A DNA stretch of 13,450 bases from Chloroflexia bacterium (GTDB taxonomy: Bacteria > Chloroflexota > Chloroflexia > Thermomicrobiales > UBA6265). Location of the stretch: NCBI GenBank assembly GCA_013698495.1, contig JACCUV010000401.1:1-13450 (forward strand), written 5' to 3'. Position 1 is the stretch's first letter, and the number at the start of each line of letters is the position of its first letter. This document shows positions 1 through 6,942 of the stretch, piece after piece. A program made the translations under genes and the position numbers. The notes below the pieces were generated by a model. It was not told the origin of the DNA and made no database searches. It saw only the letters and a list, made by a program, of their open reading frames with translations.

Positions 1-109
1 GGAAGACTGATCGTCGAGGGGTCCGGCCGATACCCGCCGGAGCGACGAATGCGTTGATCGAAGGATGGCGCGGCCGCGGCGCCGCCAGGGAGCGTGGCAG
101 GAGCAAAGG

Positions 110-2062
110 ATGGCATTGATAGCCCAGTCGCAGACAACCACCGTCGCACGGCCGACGGTCAAGAAAAACACTGGTCTGTGGAGCTGGATCACCACAGTCG
201 ATCACAAGCGGATCGGCATGATGTACGGCGTTTCCGCGTTCTTCTTCTTCCTTATGGGCGGACTCGAAGCGCTGGTCATCCGTGCTCAGTTGATTCGCCC
301 CAACAACTCCGTGGTCGACGAGAACACCTATAACGAACTCTTCACGATGCACGGCACGACCATGATCTTCCTTGCGATCATGCCCTTGAGCGTCGCCTTC
401 TTCAACTACATCATGCCGCTCCAGATCGGCGCCCGCGACGTCGCCTTCCCACGGCTAAACGCCTTCAGCTTCTGGCTATTCCTGCTCGGCGCGATCCTGC
501 TCAACATGAGCTGGTTTTTCGGAGACGCCCCAGCCCAGGGGTGGTACGGCTACGCTCCACTGACCGACACCACCTGGAGTCCAACCCGATCCGTCGATTT
601 CTGGATGCTCGGTCTCCAGCTTCTCGGTGTGGCGTCGATGGCCGGGGCTTTCAACTTCATCGTCACGATCCTCAACATGCGGGCGCCCGGCGTGACCCTC
701 ATGCGGATGCCGATCTTCACCTGGACCACGCTGATCACCTCAATCCTGATCGTGATGGCCTTCCCCGCGATCACCGTGGCGCTCTTCCTGCTCGGGATGG
801 ACCGCTATGCCGGCACCGGGTTTTTCGCCGCCGCCGCCGGTGGCGATCCACTTTTGTGGCAACATCTGTTCTGGATTTTCGGACACCCGGAGGTTTACAT
901 CCTTGTCTTGCCCGCGTTCAGCATCATTTCTGAAATCATCCCCACCTTCTCCCGCAAACCGCTCTTTGGTTACGCGGTTATGGTCTACGCCACCGCCGCG
1001 ATCGCATTCCTCGGGTTCGGCGTCTGGGTCCACCACATGTTCACCACCGGCCTGGGCCCAACCGCGAACGCCGTGTTCGCGGCGACAACGATGATCATCG
1101 CGGTTCCCACTGGTGTGAAGATCTTCAACTGGATCGGCACGATGGTGATGGGCCAGGTCCGGTTCACGACGCCGATGCTGTTCGCCGTGGGCCTGGTGTC
1201 CCAATTCACGATCGGTGGGCTCTCCGGAGTGATGCACGCCTCTCCCCCGGTCGACGCGCAACACAACGATTCGTATTTCGTGATCGCCCACTTCCACTAC
1301 GTGCTATTCGGCGGCTCGATTTTCGGCTTGCTGGCCGCGATTTACTATTGGTTCCCGAAGTTCACGGGCCGGTTGATGGATGAGCGCATCGGCAAACTCA
1401 ATTTCTGGATGATCTTCATCGGTTTCAACGCAACGTTCTTCCCGATGCATTTCCTCGGGCTCGAGGGCATGCCGCGTCGCTACTACACCTATGGCGAAGG
1501 TAGCGGCTGGTGGTTCTGGAACGTGGTGGTGTCTTGTGGCGCCTTCTTCCTCGCCGCCGGCATTCTCGTCTTCCTCTACAACGTGGCCAGAAGTCTTCAG
1601 AAGGGCGAAATCGCCGGAGCCAACCCGTGGGATGCCGCCACCCTCGAATGGTCGACCTCCTCGCCGCCACCCGTCTACAACTTCCGCGATATCCCGCAAG
1701 TGCACCACCGCGATCCGCTGTGGGCCGACAAGTATGGCGTCCACGAAGATGAGGACGATGTCGAATTCACCTTCGCGGGCAAGAGCGTCGGGCATGTCGA
1801 TCCTCACCTCAAGGAGAAGAATCCGCACTCTGTCCTGTATCACGAAATCCCGGCGACCGACGACGATCACGGTGTCCACCTGCCCAATCCATCCTACTAC
1901 CCGTTGATCGCCGCACTGGGCCTGTTCTTCATCACCCTCGGCTTGCTCATCGACAATCCCGAGTTCAATATCGGGGCATTGCCGATGCCGCTGGTCACGT
2001 TATTCGGTGTCGCGACCCTGCTCGGCGGCATCTTTGGTTGGTCGTTTGAACCGGCCGACTAG
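110..2062 (+). CDS. ctaD: Cytochrome c oxidase subunit I (A1-type haem-copper oxidase)
   Basis: Catalytic subunit of the terminal oxidase: it reduces O2 to water with electrons from cytochrome c and pumps protons across the cytoplasmic membrane. Numbered from the chosen start, the haem a ligand is H81, the CuB/Tyr motif GHPEVY is at 258-263, the two CuB histidines are 308-309, the K-channel lysine is K337 (PTGVKIF), and the haem a3/a histidines are H394 and H396 (HFHY). D110 and E261 supply a D-channel, which makes it type A1. After the normal 12-helix core come a long polar loop and two more hydrophobic helices (about 595-615 and 628-646), giving 650 aa, as in the 14-helix CtaD of Bacillus caa3 oxidases. 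The ATG at 110 is preceded by AGGAG at 6 bases. An in-frame ATG at 65 would add 15 Arg-rich residues with a poorly placed ribosome site. CtaE follows 32 bases later. Subunit II is probably just upstream, outside the window. Confidence 0.97.
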   Translation: MALIAQSQTTTVARPTVKKNTGLWSWITTVDHKRIGMMYGVSAFFFFLMGGLEALVIRAQLIRPNNSVVDENTYNELFTMHGTTMIFLAIMPLSVAFFNYIMPLQIGARDVAFPRLNAFSFWLFLLGAILLNMSWFFGDAPAQGWYGYAPLTDTTWSPTRSVDFWMLGLQLLGVASMAGAFNFIVTILNMRAPGVTLMRMPIFTWTTLITSILIVMAFPAITVALFLLGMDRYAGTGFFAAAAGGDPLLWQHLFWIFGHPEVYILVLPAFSIISEIIPTFSRKPLFGYAVMVYATAAIAFLGFGVWVHHMFTTGLGPTANAVFAATTMIIAVPTGVKIFNWIGTMVMGQVRFTTPMLFAVGLVSQFTIGGLSGVMHASPPVDAQHNDSYFVIAHFHYVLFGGSIFGLLAAIYYWFPKFTGRLMDERIGKLNFWMIFIGFNATFFPMHFLGLEGMPRRYYTYGEGSGWWFWNVVVSCGAFFLAAGILVFLYNVARSLQKGEIAGANPWDAATLEWSTSSPPPVYNFRDIPQVHHRDPLWADKYGVHEDEDDVEFTFAGKSVGHVDPHLKEKNPHSVLYHEIPATDDDHGVHLPNPSYYPLIAALGLFFITLGLLIDNPEFNIGALPMPLVTLFGVATLLGGIFGWSFEPAD

Positions 2063-2094
2063 CTTGCCGCCGCTCGTTGACTGAAGGGGTAAAC

Positions 2095-2829
2095 ATGGCA
2101 CAAGTTTTGGAAGCGCCGCAGACCCACTCTGAGGGAGCCGGTCACGACGCGGGACATGGAAGCCACGCGAGTCATCCACCGACTTCGACCGGGATCAACC
2201 ACCGAAAGATCCTGATGTGGATGTTCCTCGCCTCGGATTGCATGTTTTTTGGCGCCCTGATCGCCACCTACATGATCTATCGCGGTCGATCCGAAGCGAT
2301 GGGCGCCGGTCCATTCCCATCCGAACTGATCGATATTCCCTACACCTCGGTTTCGGCGTTTGTGCTGCTGATGAGCTCCCTGACCATGGTCCTGGCCCTT
2401 GCCGGACTGCAGCGCGGCGATCTCCGCGCCTCGCGCCTCTGGATTTTCGCGACGGCGGCTCTGGGTACGATTTTCCTCGGCGGACAGTACTTCGAATTCA
2501 CCGAGTTCTATCATGAAGGTCTTGGTCTCACGACCAATATGTTCGGGACCACGTTCTTCACCCTGACCGGGTTTCACGGCCTGCACGTCACGATCGGCGT
2601 GATCTGGCTGTTGACCCTGCTGTTTGTCTCCCTGCGTGGCGGCCTGAAGAAGGAAGACAGCCTCGATCTCGAAATTGCCGGTCTCTACTGGCACTTCGTC
2701 GATATTGTCTGGATCGTGATTTTCACGCTTGTTTACCTGATCCCGTATGAAGAGATGGCCGCCGAAGGCGAGCCTCATGCGGTGCGACTGCTTGGTTTGA
2801 GTCAGGCCATGGTGAACCGGCTGTTCTAA
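2095..2829 (+). CDS. ctaE: Cytochrome c oxidase subunit III, five-helix form
   Basis: Core membrane subunit of the aa3/caa3 oxidase that packs against subunit I. Five hydrophobic helices are visible, starting near residues 37, 84, 113, 149 and 193. The last carries the family signature YWHFVDIVWIVIF, and GFHGLHVTIG lies in helix 4. At 244 aa with five helices it lacks the first two helices of seven-helix COX3; those correspond to the two extra helices at the end of CtaD. The usual FxxSE motif of the first helix reads FLASDC, with Asp for Glu. The N-terminus before helix 1 is rich in His (HSEGAGHDAGHGSHASH), which is unusual. The ATG at 2095 has AAGGGG 6 bases ahead. A TTG at 2077 could add six residues but has no ribosome site. 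The gene lies 32 bases after ctaD and 37 before ctaF, so it is co-transcribed. Confidence 0.96.
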   Translation: MAQVLEAPQTHSEGAGHDAGHGSHASHPPTSTGINHRKILMWMFLASDCMFFGALIATYMIYRGRSEAMGAGPFPSELIDIPYTSVSAFVLLMSSLTMVLALAGLQRGDLRASRLWIFATAALGTIFLGGQYFEFTEFYHEGLGLTTNMFGTTFFTLTGFHGLHVTIGVIWLLTLLFVSLRGGLKKEDSLDLEIAGLYWHFVDIVWIVIFTLVYLIPYEEMAAEGEPHAVRLLGLSQAMVNRLF

Positions 2830-2866
2830 ACATGCGCGCAGGACCGGAAGGAAAGGAAACATCGAG

Positions 2867-3226
2867 ATGTCCTACGTTTCCATGAGAGTCAAGGACGCGC
2901 CGCACGGCGAAGACGATGAGGCCCACGAACATCCCAGTGAGCGGCAGTACATCAAGATCGCGATCCTGCTGTCGATCATCACGTTCATCGAGGTTGCGAT
3001 CTACTATATCGAAGCCCTCGATAGCATCCTCGTCCCTGCGCTGATCCTGCTCTCGGCCTTCAAATTCATCTTTGTGGTGAGCTATTTCATGCACCTCAAG
3101 TTCGACGACAAACGCCTGGCCTGGATCTTCGTCGCCGGATTGAGCCTGGCTCTTGGCATCTTTATTGGCACGTGGGCGTTGATGCACTATCACGAAATAG
3201 TCGAATACGTCGACCGCATGCTGTAA
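2867..3226 (+). CDS. ctaF: Cytochrome c oxidase subunit IV family protein
   Basis: Small accessory subunit of the bacterial caa3/aa3 oxidase, thought to stabilise the complex. The 119-aa product has an acidic, His-containing N-terminus (about 1-24) and three hydrophobic helices at about 25-45, 50-72 and 83-105. Helix 2 ends in the typical FVVSYFMHLKFD. Length and helix number match the COX4_pro/CtaF family (about 100-120 aa). The ATG at 2867 is preceded by AAGGAAAGGAAAC with about 9 bases of spacing. It lies between ctaE and ctaG in the same direction. Confidence 0.92.
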   Translation: MSYVSMRVKDAPHGEDDEAHEHPSERQYIKIAILLSIITFIEVAIYYIEALDSILVPALILLSAFKFIFVVSYFMHLKFDDKRLAWIFVAGLSLALGIFIGTWALMHYHEIVEYVDRML

Positions 3227-3324
3227 GCACGGCGCCTGGTAGTGGCCGCTCCTTGTGCTGGCCAACGTGGGGCGCCGCGTCAAGCTCTTCTCGTGTTGGC
3301 CAAACCACCGGTCAGGACCTGTTC

Positions 3325-4248
3325 ATGTTTTCCATTGCATCCCTCCCACTCCTCCACGTCGGAAGCCCCGAACCAACTGGACCGCTGTACACCCACTGGA
3401 TTCTCGATCCGAAAATCGCGCTCTTCATCTTCGGCATAACCGGCGCCTATCTGCTGTGGGTGGGTCCGCTCAACCGCCGCCGCCCCGGCGCCGACAGCCG
3501 CCCAGTCAGCCAATTGCAAATCAGGTGGTTCCTGCTCGGCGCCCTGGTGTTGTTGATCGCACTCGGTCCACCGCTCGACGACTGGTCGCACTTCTTCTTT
3601 GTCAGCGCCCATATGCTGCAACACTTGGTACTGATGTTCGTCGTGATCCCGTGCTGGATCAAGGGCATCCCGCCATGGGTCTATCAGCCGATCATCGACC
3701 GCCGCCGGTCGCGCTGGATGTTGACGTGGTTGCCGCGGGCGGTGCCCGCGTTCGCGATCGTGACCCTGATCATGGCGCTCTGGCATGTGCCCGCGCTCTA
3801 CGACGCGACACTCCGCAGCGAGGTGCTCCACACCACCCAGCACCTCTTCTTCCTGCTCGCCGGGTTCCTCTTTTACTGGCCACTGATGAGTACGAGACCG
3901 GAAACACCCCAACTCTCGCCACCGCTGAAGTGCCTCTACCTCTTCGTCCAAACCGTTCCGGCCGGCATTATCGGGGCCCTGATCACCTATGCCGGACCAG
4001 GCCTCTACCCGCACTACGAGCAGGCGAGCGTGCGGCCATGGGGAATCAGTCTCAAGCTGGACCAGGAAATCGCCGGACTGACGATGTGGGTTGGCATGAA
4101 CACCCTCTTCCTCGGTCTGCTGACGGTAATCTTCCTGCGCTGGGCCGGTGGCGAGGAACGGGCGGACTTCGAATCGCTGCGGGAAGAGTCCCGGATCAAA
4201 CGCCAGCACGCCCGCGACAACATCGCCGTCGACAATCACCTCGTGTAA
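3325..4248 (+). CDS. ctaG: Cytochrome c oxidase assembly factor CtaG (caa3_CtaG family)
   Basis: Polytopic membrane protein needed to build the caa3 oxidase in Bacillus, probably at the copper-insertion stage; it is not homologous to the proteobacterial Cox11/CtaG. The 307-aa product has about seven hydrophobic segments. Family hallmarks visible are HMLQHLVLM (96-104), ALWHVPALYD (151-160) and HTTQHLFFLLAGFLFYWPL (169-187), whose conserved His residues are candidate metal ligands. The reading frame is open back to 3172, but that start would overlap ctaF by 55 bases. The ATG at 3325 has AGGA 7 bases ahead and opens directly onto the conserved N-terminus. It follows ctaF by 98 bases, and assembly factor after structural genes is the usual order. 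The C-terminus is hydrophilic (about 275-307). Confidence 0.92.
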   Translation: MFSIASLPLLHVGSPEPTGPLYTHWILDPKIALFIFGITGAYLLWVGPLNRRRPGADSRPVSQLQIRWFLLGALVLLIALGPPLDDWSHFFFVSAHMLQHLVLMFVVIPCWIKGIPPWVYQPIIDRRRSRWMLTWLPRAVPAFAIVTLIMALWHVPALYDATLRSEVLHTTQHLFFLLAGFLFYWPLMSTRPETPQLSPPLKCLYLFVQTVPAGIIGALITYAGPGLYPHYEQASVRPWGISLKLDQEIAGLTMWVGMNTLFLGLLTVIFLRWAGGEERADFESLREESRIKRQHARDNIAVDNHLV

Positions 4249-4415
4249 ACATTTCCGGCGCCGCGATGCGAACGGGCGGACCTGGATCGACCGCGCACGA
4301 CCTCTTGGCTTCCCGGATTTTGTCGATCCTGTGGTCCGCCCTGCTCTGGCGACTCGCCCATCCGCTTGCCGTCATCGGCTAAACTGGAACCAACGACACG
4401 TGAATAGAGGCGTCC

Positions 4416-4808
4416 ATGGCGGTTCCCATCAGCCCGGCGTCCCCGTCGGACCGCATCCTCAAACAACTCGAACGCGAACGGCGCGAAGAATCCGAAGAAC
4501 GAGCCACGGTCTGGGCGTTTCTTTGGGTTCTGTTCGCCTTCAAGATGGCCACCATCGGCGTGATCTGGTACGTCGCGGCGGGAACCGGCGAGAGTCTGGT
4601 GATGATTGCCGCCACCACCTGGTACTGGCTGGTGATCCCGATCGCCGCGATCACGGGACCGCTGCTGGTGCGCTGGCGGATGATCAAGATGCGGCGGCGA
4701 CGCGAGGAGTTGCGCCAAGCCGAATGGCGCGAAGAGCCCGACATTCTTGCGATGCACGATCCACGTTCCCCGGACTTGCCCGGTGATCGCCCGCGATCGC
4801 GCGAGTAG
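4416..4808 (+). CDS. Small two-helix membrane protein, unknown function
   Basis: I do not recognise this 130-aa protein. It has a charged, coiled-coil-prone N-terminus (about 12-30, rich in Glu/Arg), two hydrophobic helices at about 31-55 and 63-85, then an Arg/Glu-rich cytoplasmic-type tail (RMIKMRRRREELRQAEWREE) and a disordered end. The positive residues after helix 2 suggest that both ends lie in the cytoplasm. The ATG at 4416 has AGAGG 5 bases upstream. It lies 167 bases after ctaG in the same direction, so it may be read through from the oxidase operon or have its own promoter; I see no convincing one. A link with oxidase function rests on position only. Confidence 0.75.
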   Translation: MAVPISPASPSDRILKQLERERREESEERATVWAFLWVLFAFKMATIGVIWYVAAGTGESLVMIAATTWYWLVIPIAAITGPLLVRWRMIKMRRRREELRQAEWREEPDILAMHDPRSPDLPGDRPRSRE

Positions 4809-4919
4809 TGAACGGCTGCGACGACTTGAGCGCGAGCGCAACGAGTGTGGTGGACATTTCCCGTCGCTGCGCCGAAACTAGGCGCATCGGTTGAAACTGG
4901 AAGTGTGCGTGAGGTCATC

Positions 4920-5549
4920 ATGAACGAGCGTTTGAGACAACAGTTATTCGATCCGTTTGCGATGGCCCTGGCGGTTGTTGGCGTCACGGTCGCACTGATT
5001 GTGGCGATGGGCGAGTCGCTGCTGGCGCTCTTTCAGCCGGGAGACACCAAGGACCGGCTCGATCGCCCCGAACTCTGGTACGCACTCGTGCTGTCGTTGG
5101 CGGTGATCGGCGTCGCCGGGTTCCTCGCCACCCGCCCCAAGGGCACGACCGGACCACTCGAACGTGAAGTCGTGATCGGCAGTCGATCGTTCTTCGAAGA
5201 GCCGCTTCCGCCAATCAGTGTTCGCGTCCGCACCGGCCCAACCGGCACGGTTGAGGACGTGCAATCCGGTTACACCCTCTACGCCCAGAACGGAGCCCTC
5301 GCGGAGGTGCTCGGCGTCCTGCCCGGCGCGACCGACTTCGGCAAACGCTTCGCCGGGTTCTACTACGCCAAAGGGTTGTTCGGCGCCAGCGAGGAACTCT
5401 GGATTCCGTTCGAGGCCGTGATGACCGTCTACCCGGAAACGCAATCCGCCTTCCTCGCGATCAAGGGCGACGAAACCGAGCACTTCGGATGGAATGTCCC
5501 GCCCGAGAGCGTCCGCCGCGGCCCCGCCCGCCGCCACGACGAGCTGTAA
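4920..5549 (+). CDS. Membrane-anchored protein with a PRC-barrel-like C-terminal domain
   Basis: The 209-aa product has two hydrophobic helices (about 14-36 and 57-77) followed by a soluble domain of about 120 residues. The segment at about 121-188 has short beta-strand blocks in which a 'sequence not complete enough to name' pattern alternates strand and turn. It includes LGVLPGATDFGKRFAGFYYAKG and ends in strands reading LWIPFEAVMTV, much like PRC-barrel or photosynthetic-reaction-centre H-type beta-barrels. That resemblance is by eye only. The frame is open from 4845, but the ATG at 4920 has TGAGG 5 bases ahead and opens a normal N-terminus (MNERLRQQLF). It follows the preceding small membrane protein by 111 bases. 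The C-terminus is Arg/Pro-rich. Function is unknown. Confidence 0.75.
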   Translation: MNERLRQQLFDPFAMALAVVGVTVALIVAMGESLLALFQPGDTKDRLDRPELWYALVLSLAVIGVAGFLATRPKGTTGPLEREVVIGSRSFFEEPLPPISVRVRTGPTGTVEDVQSGYTLYAQNGALAEVLGVLPGATDFGKRFAGFYYAKGLFGASEELWIPFEAVMTVYPETQSAFLAIKGDETEHFGWNVPPESVRRGPARRHDEL

Positions 5550-5576
5550 CCGACACATGCCAAAGGGCGCGATTTC

Positions 5577-5605
5577 GTAGGGGCCGGCCTGTCTGCCAGC
5601 CCGTG
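5577..5605 (-). repeat. Palindromic intergenic repeat, copy A (reverse orientation)
   Basis: On the minus strand it reads CGGGCTGGCAGACAGGCC followed by GGCCCCTAC. A stem GCTGGC/GCCGGC with one G-T wobble closes a 6-base loop and is followed directly by CCCTA. It belongs by eye to the same family as the copies at 6850 and 6916, which share GGGC + stem + CCCTA. It lies between two plus-strand genes. Confidence 0.55.
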
Positions 5606-5646
5606 TTCAGATGTGCCAATGCGCCAGGACTTCCCATAGAGGCAAC

Positions 5647-6270
5647 ATGGACCCGCAACCAGCTGACTCCATCCCCGTTATCGTCATCACCGGCCCGGTT
5701 GGGTCTGGCAAGTCAACGGTCGCGGAGGCAATGGCCGAGTTGCTCGGTAACCGCGACATTCGGCATGCCCTGATCGATCTGGACTACCTGCGCTCGGTGC
5801 ATCCGCATCCCGACGGTGACCCGTTTGGGGTGAAACTGGGATTGCGCAATCTTGCCGCCATTTGGCCAAATCTGCTCGAGACTGGATTACGCTGCGTGAT
5901 CGTGGCCGATGTGGTCGAGGACAAGGCGGCCACTTTGGCGGCATATGAATCGGCGATGCCCGGCACGAAGATCACCATCGTGCGCCTCAATGTTCCGCTG
6001 CCGGTCATTCTCCAGCGGCTCGAGGGTCGGGAAACCGAGATCACCATCGACTGGTACCGTCACCGGGCGCCGGAGCTGCAAGGGATCATGGATCGCGGCA
6101 AGGTCGAGGACGTCCTCATCGAGGTGGGCGAACGGACTCCGCACGACGTCGCCTCGGAGATTCTACAAAGGCTCGATGTCCTGACCGCAGATCCGTTGGG
6201 GCGGGACCGTCAACGACCGGCAAACGCGCCTCTCCACACCCGAACTCGGTCGAAGGGGAGCCTGCCCTGA
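5647..6270 (+). CDS. P-loop kinase-like NTPase (AAA_33 / shikimate- or adenylylsulfate-kinase-like)
   Basis: A 207-aa soluble protein with a clear Walker A motif, GPVGSGKST (16-24), right after the first beta strand (VIVIT). LIDLDYLRSVHP (about 42-53) resembles the Asp-containing second motif of small-molecule kinases, VIVADVV (about 88-94) is a second hydrophobic strand, and VRLNVPLPVILQRLEGRETE (about 113-132) resembles the strand plus Arg-bearing lid region of this fold. The phosphate acceptor cannot be named; a kinase acting on a nucleotide or small metabolite is inferred from the family. The ATG at 5647 has AGAGG 4 bases upstream; an in-frame ATG at 5611 adds 12 residues across intergenic sequence. 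The last roughly 10 residues (TRTRSKGSLP) and the stop are encoded by an intergenic repeat (6241-6286), so the natural C-terminus was probably different. Confidence 0.8.
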   Translation: MDPQPADSIPVIVITGPVGSGKSTVAEAMAELLGNRDIRHALIDLDYLRSVHPHPDGDPFGVKLGLRNLAAIWPNLLETGLRCVIVADVVEDKAATLAAYESAMPGTKITIVRLNVPLPVILQRLEGRETEITIDWYRHRAPELQGIMDRGKVEDVLIEVGERTPHDVASEILQRLDVLTADPLGRDRQRPANAPLHTRTRSKGSLP

Positions 6271-6286
6271 GCGTAGTCGAATGGGT
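6241..6286. repeat. Short interspersed repeat overlapping the kinase gene 3' end
   Basis: The stretch CGAACTCGGTCGAAGGGG then AGCCTGCCCTGAGCGTAGTC and GAATGGG has the look of a common dispersed intergenic element ('TTCGACTACGCTCAGGGCAG' on the other strand), with TCGAA-type ends and inner AGGG/CCCT pairing. Recognition is from memory of similar sequences, not from a second copy in this window. The TGA of the upstream gene lies inside it (6268-6270). Confidence 0.45.
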
Positions 6287-6309
6287 CCGCCGAATGTTGC
6301 GGCCGAGCC

Positions 6310-6771
6310 CTATGTCGCCGCCTCAATCGCCGTGCGGATGAGATCGTAATCCCCCGCCGGAATCAGGTGCACGTTGCCCTGGAAGGCCAGCGTCCAGTGC
6401 TCGGCGGGCCACTTCCTCGCGTGCTCCATTTGCCTGGCCAGCGGTTCGGCGGAAACGAAGTTGTCGTCCTCCAGCGCGAGATCGCCCGTGATCTTCACCC
6501 GGAATGGATACTCCTCGGCGGCGCGTTTCTCGTTGCCGCTCACCCAAATCTTCTCGTCGCTTTCGAAGAACTCTGAGGCAATCGTGCTGATTCCGGCAAA
6601 CGACTTCACCCCGGTGCAGTAGTAGACGATTTTGTCGCCCGGCCGCATCTGCTCGGCCTTCTTGCGATGGCGCGATTTGAGTCCCTGGATCGTGAATCCC
6701 AGATCCTTCGTGCGGTGGAAGTTGTCGACCGAACTGACCACGATCCAGTATTTGGTTTCGGTGTCCGTCAT
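6310..6771 (-). CDS. EVE-domain (PUA-like) protein
   Basis: A 153-aa single-domain protein of the EVE family (PUA-like fold), whose members bind nucleic acids and in several cases recognise modified bases such as 5-methylcytosine derivatives. Family marks seen are the opening YWIVVSSVDNF (8-18), the central MRPGDKIVYYCTGVKSFAGI (42-61) in which a strand-rich block typical of EVE proteins ends in an aromatic/Gly-rich loop, and a late FVSAEPLARQ. The full EVE length is about 140-150 aa, so the gene is complete. The ATG at 6771 has GGAGG 9 bases ahead. Upstream lie hairpin repeats (6850-6942) and downstream the gene converges on the kinase gene. No restriction or methylation gene is adjacent, so its target cannot be inferred from context. 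Confidence 0.85.
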   Translation of the reverse strand: MTDTETKYWIVVSSVDNFHRTKDLGFTIQGLKSRHRKKAEQMRPGDKIVYYCTGVKSFAGISTIASEFFESDEKIWVSGNEKRAAEEYPFRVKITGDLALEDDNFVSAEPLARQMEHARKWPAEHWTLAFQGNVHLIPAGDYDLIRTAIEAAT

Positions 6772-6849
6772 TCAAAAGTGCCTCCATGAACGTTGCAAAA
6801 TGAGCAGAAACAAGGGCCACAGTCGTACATCCGACCGCCGCCAGTGAAA

Positions 6850-6876
6850 CGGGCGGACACGACGTCCGCAGCCCTA
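6850..6876 (+). repeat. Palindromic intergenic repeat, copy B
   Basis: CGGGCGGACACGACGTCCGC followed by AGCCCTA. A perfect 6-bp stem GCGGAC/GTCCGC (6853-6858 / 6864-6869) closes a 5-base loop, followed by two unpaired bases and CCCTA. It has the same geometry as copy C but a different stem sequence. Confidence 0.7.
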
Positions 6877-6915
6877 CACCAATCGGGCGGCGGCAAGGCG
6901 CAGGTATCGTCGCAA

Positions 6916-6942
6916 CGGGCGGCCACAAGGGCCGCAACCCTA
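6916..6942 (+). repeat. Palindromic intergenic repeat, copy C, overlapping a stop codon
   Basis: CGGGCGGCCACAAGGGCCGC followed by AACCCTA. The 6-bp stem GCGGCC/GGCCGC (6919-6924 / 6930-6935) closes a 5-base loop, followed by two unpaired bases and CCCTA. The last three bases (6940-6942, CTA) are the TAG stop of the minus-strand ParB-fold gene. It may also act as that gene's 3' RNA hairpin. Confidence 0.7.

Noticed and set aside
1..57. Possible 3' end of subunit II (frame 1 is open to TGA at 55-57).
   Set aside because: The 18 codons (GRLIVEGSGRYPPERRMR) do not look like a CtaC C-terminus, and two other frames could equally hold its end.
65..109. Upstream ATG of ctaD adding 15 residues.
   Set aside because: The Arg-rich extension is unlike the family and its ribosome site touches the ATG; the ATG at 110 has a well-placed AGGAG.
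740..1297. Minus-strand 185-codon frame.
   Set aside because: Antisense shadow of ctaD, with charged, repetitive composition.
2059..2862. Minus-strand 267-codon frame.
   Set aside because: Antisense to ctaE, whose membrane motifs are unmistakable.
3172..3324. Longer ctaG with an N-terminal extension.
   Set aside because: It would overlap ctaF and reads intergenic sequence; the ATG at 3325 has a ribosome site.
6882..6903. A possible fourth copy of the hairpin repeat (GGGCGGCGGCAAGGCGC).
   Set aside because: The stem does not pair properly and CCCTA is missing, so it is at best a remnant.
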